DNA from: Dysgonamonadaceae bacterium
GTDB lineage: Bacteria > Bacteroidota > Bacteroidia > Bacteroidales > Azobacteroidaceae
Direction: 5' to 3'
Length of the DNA stretch: 12,346 nt
Assembly (NCBI GenBank): GCA_031261015.1
Contig: JAISKG010000029.1
Span: 1 to 12,346, forward strand
Shown: positions 1 through 6,870 of the stretch, one piece after another
Position numbering within the stretch: position 1 is the first letter of the stretch
Layout of the letters: each line of letters starts with the position of its first letter
Notes under the pieces: generated by a model
Databases searched by the model: none
What the model was told of the DNA's origin: nothing
What the model saw: only the letters and a program-made list of their open reading frames with translations
Program-made: the position numbers and the translations under genes

Positions 1-1
1 A

Positions 2-862
2 ATACAATACACTTTCTCTTCCAAAATAAACGTAAGCGCCGAGGCTGTGTTTTACAACGGAATAAACAGCATTTACGAGCTTTACAGCGGTTATTTGCTG
101 GAAAGTTACCGCTATCTGAATCATTACGACAGCCGTTTTGCCGTTTCGCACGGGAATTTCCAGTCTGTAAGCATCGCCTATAAGGATATTATCAACATGT
201 TTTTTGCAAGTGCAAGCGTTTCATACAATTACAACAAAAACAATGTGATCGGCGTCCAGCATTTCGAAGACAACCTGATGCTTACTTCATTCATCCGGAT
301 GCCGCATGAAAGCAATACAGTCGGCGCTTCGGGCAAAGTCAGCAAAGGTTTTGACTGGAAAAAGCTCAGTGCGGATTTGAATGTAAATTATATGACAAGC
401 GCCTCTCAGCAAATTCGCCAAGATGATTTGGTGAATTATCATACGGATATACTTTATTTTTCGACAAAGTGGAGCGCTGTTCCCTGTTCGTTTTTAATCA
501 CATCCCTTGAAAGCGTCTGGCAGGAAAGTAAATCCCGGATAGAGCGGCAGGAAGCGTTTGCGCCCATCCGCTCCTGTACGAATACGGCCGATTTTGATTT
601 CAAATTGATTGACAAGCTGAGGATAGGAACGAAATTCGAGCAATACTACAACAGTTCTATGCAAAACAACAAATATTTGTATTTTAGCGATCTATATCTG
701 AATTATACATGGAAGCAAGTCCGGTTTGAACTGGACTGGAGTAATATATTGAATACAAAAAACTATACGACCGCTTTTTCTAACGGCTTGAATGAGTATC
801 GTTCCTTTTATCTTATTCGTCCTGCGAGTGTATTGTTGAAAGTTAAATTCAAGTTAAAGTGA
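2..862 (+). CDS. TonB-dependent receptor-like outer-membrane beta-barrel protein, C-terminal part (5' end outside window)
   Basis: The frame is open from base 2 with no stop, so this is the last 286 residues of a longer protein; the GTG at 47 is an internal Val codon, not a start. The sequence is a run of alternating polar and aromatic strands typical of an outer-membrane barrel. It ends in a motif common to Bacteroidota TonB-dependent receptors: a 'LDWSNILNTKNYTT' strand, then an 'IRPASVLLKVKFKLK' terminal strand. In this family the barrel gates uptake or release of substrates across the outer membrane using TonB energy. The N-terminal plug and TonB box that would prove this lie outside the window. 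The TGA stop at 860-862 overlaps the GTG start of the C39 ABC exporter, which argues for co-transcription and translational coupling, so the barrel may be the outer-membrane partner of that exporter. A non-TonB barrel of similar fold remains possible. Confidence 0.75.
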   Translation: MQYTFSSKINVSAEAVFYNGINSIYELYSGYLLESYRYLNHYDSRFAVSHGNFQSVSIAYKDIINMFFASASVSYNYNKNNVIGVQHFEDNLMLTSFIRMPHESNTVGASGKVSKGFDWKKLSADLNVNYMTSASQQIRQDDLVNYHTDILYFSTKWSAVPCSFLITSLESVWQESKSRIERQEAFAPIRSCTNTADFDFKLIDKLRIGTKFEQYYNSSMQNNKYLYFSDLYLNYTWKQVRFELDWSNILNTKNYTTAFSNGLNEYRSFYLIRPASVLLKVKFKLK

Positions 863-3075
863 GGTCTTTCCCTATTTTTACCCAGCACGACGCGATGGAC
901 TGCGGCCCTACCTGCCTCCGCATGATCGCCGCCCACTACGGTCACCGTTATTCCTTGGAAGGCCTGCGTGAAAAATCCCACATCTCCCGCGAAGGCGTAT
1001 CCATGCTCGGCATCGCCGAAGCAGCCGAGAAGATTGGCTTCCGTACCGTCGGGACAAGGCTGTCCCTTGAGAAATTGTTGGAAGTGCCACTTCCCTGCAT
1101 CGTGCACTGGAATCAAAACCATTTCGTCGTCCTCTACGCGATAAAACCTGTTAGGTTTCAAAAACCTAACAGGTTTAGGTTCTACATCGCCGACCCTGCT
1201 TCCGGCAAACTCACCTACACCTCCGAAGAATTCAGCCGCTGCTGGATCAGCAATCAAAGAGACGGAAAAGAAGAAGGTTCGGCTCTGCTGCTGGAACCCA
1301 CTCCCGATTTTTACACAAACAAGGACGAAAAAGAAATAAAGCTCACTCGCAAAGGCTTTTCTTTCCTGTTTTCCTACCTTCGCCCCTACAAAAATCTGGT
1401 TTTCCAACTGTTTTTGGGTCTGCTTTTCGGTAGCCTTCTTCAACTCATCTTTCCATTCCTCACCCAATCCATCGTCGATATTGGCATTGGTAGCCGTAAC
1501 ATCGGTTTCATCTATTTGGTGCTGATTGCTCAACTGATGCTCACCTTGAGCAGCTCGGCCGTAGAATTTATCCGAGGCTGGATTTTATTGCATCTCGGTA
1601 CACGAATCAACATTTCTCTTATTTCCGATTTCCTGATTAAGCTAATGAAATTACCCATGGAATACTTCGACACCAAGATGACTGGCGACATCCTGCAACG
1701 CATCGGCGACCACAGCCGCATCCAGAATTTTCTGACCAATTCCACGCTGGGTACACTGTTTTCCCTATTCAATATCCTGATTTTCGGAATAATCCTCTGT
1801 CTTTACAGTTTGAAAATATTCGCCATTTTCTTTATCGGCAGTGCCTTGTATTTCTGCTGGGTATGGCTGTTCATGAAAAAACGAGCCGAACTTGACCACA
1901 AAAACTTTGCCCAGCAATCGGCTAATCAAAGCAATGTCATCCAACTCGTTACCGGTATGCAGGAAATCAAGCTCAACGGCTGCGAACAGCAAAAACGCTG
2001 GCAGTGGGAACACATCCAGGCCAGGCTGTTCCGCTTGCGGGTAAAAGGCTTGGCCCTGGGACAATATCAGGATTCGGGAGCGGTACTTATCAACCAGATA
2101 AAAAATATCCTGATTACTGTTCTGGTCGCAGAGTTGGTCGTTTCCGGACAGATGACGCTCGGTATGATGCTGTCTGTGCAATACATCATCGGTCAATTAA
2201 ATGGGCCTGTTGATCAGCTCATCGGTTTCTTCCGCTCCATGCAGGACGCCAAGTTAAGTCTGGAACGCCTCGGCGAAATTCACGATAAAGAAGACGAAGA
2301 AAACATTGAGGAGCAAAAAATACAGGATATTCCGCTAAACAAAGATATCCGGATAACAAATGCCAGTTTTTTCTACGATAAAACATCCGTCGGCGAACCG
2401 GTACTGAAAAACATCAACCTTACGATTCCTGCCAACAGGCAAACGGCAATTGTCGGCACAAGCGGAAGTGGAAAAACAACACTTGTCAAACTGCTGTTAG
2501 CTTTTTATCCCTTACAAAAAGGTACAATCAGCCTCGGAAACAATCCCTTGAACGCTTACAGCCTGCGAGCATGGCGCAAACGCTGCGGGGTAGTCATGCA
2601 GGACGGCTTCATTTTCTCCGACACCATTGCCCGGAATATCGCACCGGGCGAAGAATCTATCGACAAACAAAAACTGCTTCATGCCGTAACTGTTGCCAAC
2701 ATCCGCGACTTTATCGAATCCCTTCCTTTGGCTTATAATACCAAAATCGGCAGCGAAGGCCATGGATTGAGTCAGGGACAAAAGCAAAGGATTTTGATTG
2801 CGAGAGCTGTTTACAAAGAACCGGAATTTGTCTTTTTCGATGAAGCGACCAATGCGCTGGATGCGAACAATGAACGGCAAATCATGGATAACCTCAATGA
2901 TTTCTTCCGAGGCAGAACGGTAATTGTTGTAGCGCATCGTTTAAGCACAGTTCGCCATGCCGACCAGATTGTCGTGCTGGAAAAGGGAGAAATCGTAGAA
3001 ATCGGAACGCATGAGGAACTAACAGAGAAGAAAGGAGCCTATTATAATTTGGTTAAAAATCAATTGGAATTGTAA
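859..3075 (+). CDS. C39 peptidase domain-containing ABC exporter (bacteriocin/peptide processing and export)
   Basis: A 738-residue protein with three modules. Residues 1-150 form a C39 double-glycine peptidase: Q9 (oxyanion), catalytic C15 in 'DCGPTC', H88 in 'HFVVLY', D112 in 'IADP'. Residues about 175-460 form the six-helix ABC exporter membrane domain. Residues about 495-738 form the nucleotide-binding domain: Walker A 'GTSGSGKT' 533-540, Q-loop Q581, signature 'LSQGQ' 637-641 (a variant of LSGGQ), Walker B 'FVFFDEA' 657-663, H-loop H693. Family members cut the leader from a peptide after Gly-Gly and pump the product across the inner membrane. The start is GTG 859: it overlaps the receptor stop, an in-frame stop sits at 844-846, and the next ATG would delete conserved residues before C15. 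HlyD follows after 4 bp. Oddity: residues 96-106 are encoded exactly by a 33-bp palindrome (1144-1176), which makes the His-Asp spacing 24 residues. The cargo is not visible. Confidence 0.95.
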   Translation: MRSFPIFTQHDAMDCGPTCLRMIAAHYGHRYSLEGLREKSHISREGVSMLGIAEAAEKIGFRTVGTRLSLEKLLEVPLPCIVHWNQNHFVVLYAIKPVRFQKPNRFRFYIADPASGKLTYTSEEFSRCWISNQRDGKEEGSALLLEPTPDFYTNKDEKEIKLTRKGFSFLFSYLRPYKNLVFQLFLGLLFGSLLQLIFPFLTQSIVDIGIGSRNIGFIYLVLIAQLMLTLSSSAVEFIRGWILLHLGTRINISLISDFLIKLMKLPMEYFDTKMTGDILQRIGDHSRIQNFLTNSTLGTLFSLFNILIFGIILCLYSLKIFAIFFIGSALYFCWVWLFMKKRAELDHKNFAQQSANQSNVIQLVTGMQEIKLNGCEQQKRWQWEHIQARLFRLRVKGLALGQYQDSGAVLINQIKNILITVLVAELVVSGQMTLGMMLSVQYIIGQLNGPVDQLIGFFRSMQDAKLSLERLGEIHDKEDEENIEEQKIQDIPLNKDIRITNASFFYDKTSVGEPVLKNINLTIPANRQTAIVGTSGSGKTTLVKLLLAFYPLQKGTISLGNNPLNAYSLRAWRKRCGVVMQDGFIFSDTIARNIAPGEESIDKQKLLHAVTVANIRDFIESLPLAYNTKIGSEGHGLSQGQKQRILIARAVYKEPEFVFFDEATNALDANNERQIMDNLNDFFRGRTVIVVAHRLSTVRHADQIVVLEKGEIVEIGTHEELTEKKGAYYNLVKNQLEL
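1144..1176. repeat. Nested perfect palindrome inside the C39 peptidase coding sequence
   Basis: Two perfectly complementary 15-bp arms, AAACCTGTTAGGTTT (1144-1158) and AAACCTAACAGGTTT (1162-1176), flank a CAA loop. Each arm is itself a palindrome of AAACCT/AGGTTT around a 3-base centre, so the unit holds four related hexamers. It starts on a codon boundary, is 33 bp (11 codons) long and is read in frame as KPVRF-Q-KPNRF. It looks like an inserted palindromic element tolerated in a surface loop. From memory, similar AACCTAACAGGTT-type palindromes recur in Bacteroidota genomes, but this could not be checked here. Confidence 0.9.
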
Positions 3076-3079
3076 ATAA

Positions 3080-4390
3080 ATGGATAAGCACAAAATGAAC
3101 GAAGAAAATACAATCGAACTGCGTAGCGAAGAAATGCAGGACATCCTGTCCCGCCCGCCCCACCTCCTTGTGCGAAGCGGCATTTCGGTAATCTGCGCCG
3201 TCATCCTGCTGCTGATTGCCGGCAGCTTCTTCTTTAAATACCCTGATATTGTAACCGGAGAAATTGTCATCACAACAAAGAACCCACCTGTTTGGCTCAT
3301 TGCCAAGACCAATGGAAAAATTAAGGAACTGAACTGTTCGGACAAGCAATCGGTAAAAAGTGGGGAAATCCTTGCTGTAATTGAAAATCCGGCCGAAACG
3401 GCTGATGTCCTGTCATTGAAGGCCTTCATCAGAGATTTTACCGGTAGAGACACGGCACGCCACGTTTCTACATTGCTTCCCGAGAATTTGCAGCTCGGTA
3501 ATATCCAAAATGTTTTCTCTACATTCATCAAGGCAACAACCGATTACAATAATTTCCTTTCCCTCGGTGCTACCCAAAAAGAGAAGGAAGCCCTAAATAC
3601 CCAAATCTCGGTACATAAAACTTATACCTTCAATCTCCGTAAGCAATTGGAACTGAAACAAAAGGAGCTGGAAATTGCCCAATCGGCCTACGAACGGGAA
3701 AAACATCTGTTCGAAAAAGGAACCATCTCGAAAGCAGAAATGGAAACTGCAGAAAGCGCTTGGCTGAATGCCCGCCAATCCCTTCAACAAATCAAAACAA
3801 CGATTGCTTCCGACCAGGTAGAATCGGCACAATTGCAGGAGTCACTTTCCAAACTCGACATTCAGTACCAAAGGGAACAAAACAGCCTGCTTTCCAACCA
3901 GCAAACAGCTATTAACGAGCTGCAAACGGCCATCGAAAACTGGGAGCAGACTTATCTTCTCGCCAGTCCGATCAATGGGACAGTTACCTTCAACACGTTT
4001 TGGACAAACAATCAATTCGTAAACCCAAACGACAAAGTATTGGCAGTTATACCTGAAAATTCGGGAAAGATTATCGGCCGGATAAAAAGTCCGGAAGCAA
4101 TGTCGGGGAAAATCAGGGAAAAGCAAAGGGTGAATATCAAGGTAAACGGTTTTCCGTATATGGAATATGGGACTTTGCAGGGCGAAGTGAAAGCGATTTC
4201 GCTTGTCCCCAGTGAAAATAATTACCTCATTGAAGTGGCTTTAACCGACGGATTGACAACAAATACAGGGAAAACGCTTGGTTTCACCGGCGAATTGTCG
4301 GGAATGGCGGAAGTCATTGTCGATGACCGCAGTTTATTTAACCGAATTTTTCAGCCTTTGAAATTTCTGTTACGGAAACATGTAAGGTAA
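3080..4390 (+). CDS. HlyD-family membrane fusion (periplasmic adaptor) protein
   Basis: A 436-residue protein with a short cytoplasmic N-terminus, one membrane helix at about 33-52 and a large periplasmic part. It has the split HlyD architecture: a first barrel-sandwich half at about 58-105 ('GEIVITTKNPPVWLIAKTNGKI'... 'VKSGEILAVIENP'), a long helical coiled-coil hairpin at about 165-290, and the second half at about 292-327 ('YLLASPINGTVTF'). A beta-barrel and C-terminal region follow ('GTLQGEVKAIS' and 'YLIEVAL'). Such adaptors join an inner-membrane ABC exporter to an outer-membrane channel in type I-like secretion. The gene starts 4 bp after the C39 exporter stop, so the two are almost certainly one operon and one machine. 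The chosen start is ATG 3080; the ATG at residue 6 (3095) is an alternative. No clear Shine-Dalgarno sequence is present, as usual in this phylum. Confidence 0.92.
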   Translation: MDKHKMNEENTIELRSEEMQDILSRPPHLLVRSGISVICAVILLLIAGSFFFKYPDIVTGEIVITTKNPPVWLIAKTNGKIKELNCSDKQSVKSGEILAVIENPAETADVLSLKAFIRDFTGRDTARHVSTLLPENLQLGNIQNVFSTFIKATTDYNNFLSLGATQKEKEALNTQISVHKTYTFNLRKQLELKQKELEIAQSAYEREKHLFEKGTISKAEMETAESAWLNARQSLQQIKTTIASDQVESAQLQESLSKLDIQYQREQNSLLSNQQTAINELQTAIENWEQTYLLASPINGTVTFNTFWTNNQFVNPNDKVLAVIPENSGKIIGRIKSPEAMSGKIREKQRVNIKVNGFPYMEYGTLQGEVKAISLVPSENNYLIEVALTDGLTTNTGKTLGFTGELSGMAEVIVDDRSLFNRIFQPLKFLLRKHVR

Positions 4391-4414
4391 CAGTGAAGGA
4401 AGATTTTGTATTTT

Positions 4415-4442
4415 CGTCATTGCGAGCGAAGCGAAGCAATCC
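4415..4442. repeat. REP-like short palindromic intergenic repeat
   Basis: A 28-bp unit starting CGTCATTGCGAGCG and ending GCGAAGCAATCC. Outer arms ATTGC (4419-4423) and GCAAT (4436-4440) pair, and an inner GC-GAA-GC mini-hairpin sits between them; it also contains a tandem GCGAA. From memory this motif occurs as a dispersed repeat in several unrelated bacterial groups. It lies in the only gap between the exporter operon and the slyD-aroC operon. A T5 run at 4450-4454 follows, so it might act as a weak terminator. Only one copy is in the window. Confidence 0.6.
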
Positions 4443-4459
4443 GGAAAAATTTTTACCCG

Positions 4460-4493
4460 TTTGTCTGCAATTAAATAATTTCATGTATCTTTG
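4460..4493 (+). promoter_or_regulatory. Candidate Bacteroidota-type promoter for slyD-aroC
   Basis: TTTG at 4460-4463 (-33 element), a 22-bp spacer, and TATCTTTG at 4486-4493 matching the TAnnTTTG -7 consensus. The spacer is about one base longer than usual. Transcription would begin near 4500, about 10 bases before the ATG at 4511. This excludes the upstream in-frame GTG at 4493 as the real start, because it lies inside the -7 element. Confidence 0.65.
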
Positions 4494-4510
4494 TGGAAAT
4501 AATATTTAAT

Positions 4511-5068
4511 ATGAAAATAACAGAAGATAAAGTAGTGTCGGTGACCTACGATTTAACGGTAGAAGACGGTGATCAAAAAGAATTGATGGAACGCGCCACC
4601 CGCGAGCATCCTTTGACTTTCCTCTTTGGAATGGGCATGATGCTCGAAACATTTGAAAAAAATCTCGAAGGCTTGCAAGTCGGCGATCATTTCTCCTTCG
4701 TTTTACAACCCGAAGAGGCTTACGGCGAATTTGTTGAAGCCAATGTAGTAGAATTGCCTAAATCCATTTTTGAAATTGACGGAAAATTCGATTCGGAACG
4801 CATTTCCGAAGGACAAACGCTGCCGATGATGGATGCGCAAGGCCATCGCTTGATGGGTTCGGTGTTGGAAATCAAACCGGAAGTTGTCGTGATGGATTTC
4901 AACCATCCCTTGGCAGGTGAAACATTGCATTTCGACGGCGAAGTGATTGATGTTCACGATGCTACGCCCGAAGAAATCGCTGCGCTCACGAACGAAGGCG
5001 GCTGCGATTGCGAACAATGCGACAGTGCTCCCGGCGACGAAAGTTGTGGTTGCGGCTGCAATGGCTAA
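4511..5068 (+). CDS. slyD: SlyD-like FKBP-type peptidyl-prolyl cis-trans isomerase with Cys-rich tail
   Basis: A 185-residue cytoplasmic protein with no signal peptide. It follows the SlyD plan: a split FKBP domain at about 1-73 ('VVSVTYDLTVEDG', 'PLTFLFGMGMMLETFEKNLEG', 'PEEAYGE'), an inserted chaperone flap of about 75-125, and the closing FKBP strand 'MDFNHPLAGETLHFDGEV' at 128-145. SlyD proteins isomerise X-Pro bonds, hold unfolded chains, and often bind nickel or other metals through a His/Cys-rich tail. Here the tail has six cysteines (165, 167, 170, 179, 181, 183) and no histidine. A GTG 18 bases upstream is in frame, but it lies in the -7 promoter element, so ATG 4511 is preferred. 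aroC starts 3 bp after the stop, so the two are likely co-transcribed. A link to metal supply is inference. Confidence 0.92.
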   Translation: MKITEDKVVSVTYDLTVEDGDQKELMERATREHPLTFLFGMGMMLETFEKNLEGLQVGDHFSFVLQPEEAYGEFVEANVVELPKSIFEIDGKFDSERISEGQTLPMMDAQGHRLMGSVLEIKPEVVVMDFNHPLAGETLHFDGEVIDVHDATPEEIAALTNEGGCDCEQCDSAPGDESCGCGCNG

Positions 5069-5071
5069 AGC

Positions 5072-6163
5072 ATGAATACATTCGGTAATTTATATCGGTT
5101 GACTTCGTTCGGGGAATCGCATGGAGCAGCGATTGGTGGAGTGATCGACGGTTGCCCGGCAGGTCTGGAGTTGGATATTTCGTTTATCCAAAAGGCTTTA
5201 GATCGCCGCAGACCCGGTCAGTCTTCATTGACGACTTCGCGTCAAGAATCCGATCAGGTAGAATTTTTGTCCGGCACTTTTGAAGGACGAACGACCGGAA
5301 CGCCGCTTGGATTCATCATCCGCAATCAAAATCAACATTCGGACGATTATGAGAATTTGCGCGACGCTTACCGTCCTTCTCATGCCGATTTTACTTACCA
5401 GCAGAAATATGGCATTCGCGATCATCGCGGCGGCGGGCGTTCGTCGGCGCGCGAAACAGCCACGCGTATCGTGGGCGGCGCGATTGCTCAATTGGCTTTG
5501 CGGGAATTAGGCGTTTCGATTATCGCCTATACTTCGCAAGTCGGTACTATTCAATTAAATAAATCCTATTCTTCCTTAGATCTGAATTTAGTCGATGCAA
5601 CACCCGTCCGCTGTCCTGATCCGGCGATTGCGAGGCAAATGATCGAATTGATAGAGCAAGTGAAGGCCGAAGGCGACACGATTGGCGGCGTGATTTCCTG
5701 CGTTTGCTGCGGTGTGCCTACCGGCTGGGGCGAACCGGTTTTCGGAAAACTGCATGCTGCTTTGGGTAACGCGATGCTTAGCATCAATGCTGCTAAAGGA
5801 TTCGATTACGGACTTGGATTTGAAGGAGTTAATTATAAAGGTTCCGAAGTGAATGATCTTTTCTATCGCCGCGACGATGGAACGTTGGGAACGAAAACCA
5901 ATCATTCGGGCGGCATTCAAGGCGGGATTTCCAACGGTTCAGCTATTTATTTCCGCGTAGCTTTCAAACCGATAGCCACGTTATTGCAAAAACAAACGAC
6001 CGTTGATAAAAACGGACAATCCATTGAATTACAAGTAAAAGGACGACATGATCCTTGCGTGTTGCCTCGCGCTGTGCCGATTGTCGAAGCCATGGCTGCT
6101 ATGACTTTGCTGGATTATTATTTGTTGGCGTCGAGCCAAAGCAAAGCGCGCTCCAAATCTTGA
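5072..6163 (+). CDS. aroC: Chorismate synthase
   Basis: A 363-residue enzyme of usual family length. It converts 5-enolpyruvylshikimate-3-phosphate to chorismate, the last step of the shikimate pathway, using reduced FMN. Hallmarks are '[20 protein letters not shown]' near the N-terminus with catalytic H17, '[17 protein letters not shown]' at 45-61, '[20 protein letters not shown]' at 113-132 with catalytic H118, '[13 protein letters not shown]' at 287-299, and '[17 protein letters not shown]' at 324-340. The start is ATG 5072, 3 bp after the slyD stop. The C-terminal tail of about 14 residues ([10 protein letters not shown] end) lies past the last family motif and overlaps the kdsB 3' end on the other strand by 46 bp. 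No terminator fits between the two convergent genes. All key residues are present, so it looks functional. Confidence 0.98.
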   Translation: MNTFGNLYRLTSFGESHGAAIGGVIDGCPAGLELDISFIQKALDRRRPGQSSLTTSRQESDQVEFLSGTFEGRTTGTPLGFIIRNQNQHSDDYENLRDAYRPSHADFTYQQKYGIRDHRGGGRSSARETATRIVGGAIAQLALRELGVSIIAYTSQVGTIQLNKSYSSLDLNLVDATPVRCPDPAIARQMIELIEQVKAEGDTIGGVISCVCCGVPTGWGEPVFGKLHAALGNAMLSINAAKGFDYGLGFEGVNYKGSEVNDLFYRRDDGTLGTKTNHSGGIQGGISNGSAIYFRVAFKPIATLLQKQTTVDKNGQSIELQVKGRHDPCVLPRAVPIVEAMAAMTLLDYYLLASSQSKARSKS

Positions 6164-6870
6164 GGCGTGTCGATGCCGATGGTTTTTTCCTGTGTCACGC
6201 GCGTTGTAATCGTGTACCCGTTTTCAAGCCAGCGCAATTGCTCCAGCGATTCGGCTTTCTCCAAATTTGAAGGCGACAGGGTAATTAATTCTTTTAATAT
6301 TTCGGCTTTATAAGCATAAATTCCTATGTGTTTGTAGAATACGTGCGACTGCAACCATTCGGAGAAAGGTTTTTCCCGAACATACGGAATCACCGAGCGG
6401 CTGAAATAAAGAGCTTGTTGTCGCGCATTTACTACTACTTTCGGCGTATTCGGATTGAATAAATCTTCCGGCGTATTTTCCGGCGTAAACGCTTGAATCA
6501 GCGTTGCAATTTGTGTTTCATTTTCCAGAAAACATTGTTTCAGCAATTCGATTTGCGAAGGCCGGATAAACGGTTCGTCACCTTGAATATTCACAACGAC
6601 ATCGTAACTGCTTTTCAATTGAGTATAAGCTTCGTAGCAACGATCGGTTCCGCTCCGGTGATGTAGCGAAGTCATGATTGCATTGCCACCGAAACCTACA
6701 ACTGCGCTTGCAATTCGCTCGTCGTCGGTTGCGACTACCGTTTCGTCCAATAATTCCGAAACGCGCTCATAGACCCGCTGAATCATCGGTTTGCCACGCA
6801 GGTCAATCAACGGTTTTCCCGGAAAACGAGTCGATGCGTAACGCGCGGGAATAATACCTACGAATTTCAT
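6118..6870 (-). CDS. kdsB: 3-deoxy-manno-octulosonate cytidylyltransferase (CMP-Kdo synthetase)
   Basis: A 250-residue cytoplasmic enzyme of normal length. It activates Kdo with CTP to give CMP-Kdo for the inner core of lipopolysaccharide. Seen in sequence: nucleotide-binding '[15 protein letters not shown]' at 7-21, 'SGTDR' at 73-77, metal-binding D98 in 'NIQGDEP', 'HIGIYAY' at 181-187, '[12 protein letters not shown]' at 207-218, and 'GIDTPQDLE' at 232-240 with the second metal-binding Asp D234. Its ATG overlaps the TGA of the antiporter gene (ATGA at 6867-6870), so it is the downstream gene of a two-gene operon and probably relies on translational coupling. Its last 15 codons, including the stop, overlap aroC on the other strand. 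Confidence 0.97.
   Translation of the reverse strand: MKFVGIIPARYASTRFPGKPLIDLRGKPMIQRVYERVSELLDETVVATDDERIASAVVGFGGNAIMTSLHHRSGTDRCYEAYTQLKSSYDVVVNIQGDEPFIRPSQIELLKQCFLENETQIATLIQAFTPENTPEDLFNPNTPKVVVNARQQALYFSRSVIPYVREKPFSEWLQSHVFYKHIGIYAYKAEILKELITLSPSNLEKAESLEQLRWLENGYTITTRVTQEKTIGIDTPQDLERALLWLDANK

Noticed and set aside
808..1533. Long open frame on the - strand opposite the exporter gene
   Set aside because: It is antisense to a clearly coding C39/ABC gene, has no recognisable motif, and its KPVRF-L-KPNRF stretch is simply the palindrome read from the other side.
2..4390. A complete bacteriocin or lanthipeptide cluster
   Set aside because: The transport genes are present, but no precursor peptide, modification enzyme or immunity gene is seen in the window.
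4493..4510. In-frame GTG as a longer start for slyD
   Set aside because: It falls inside the TATCTTTG promoter box, so it would not be transcribed; ATG 4511 fits the family N-terminus.
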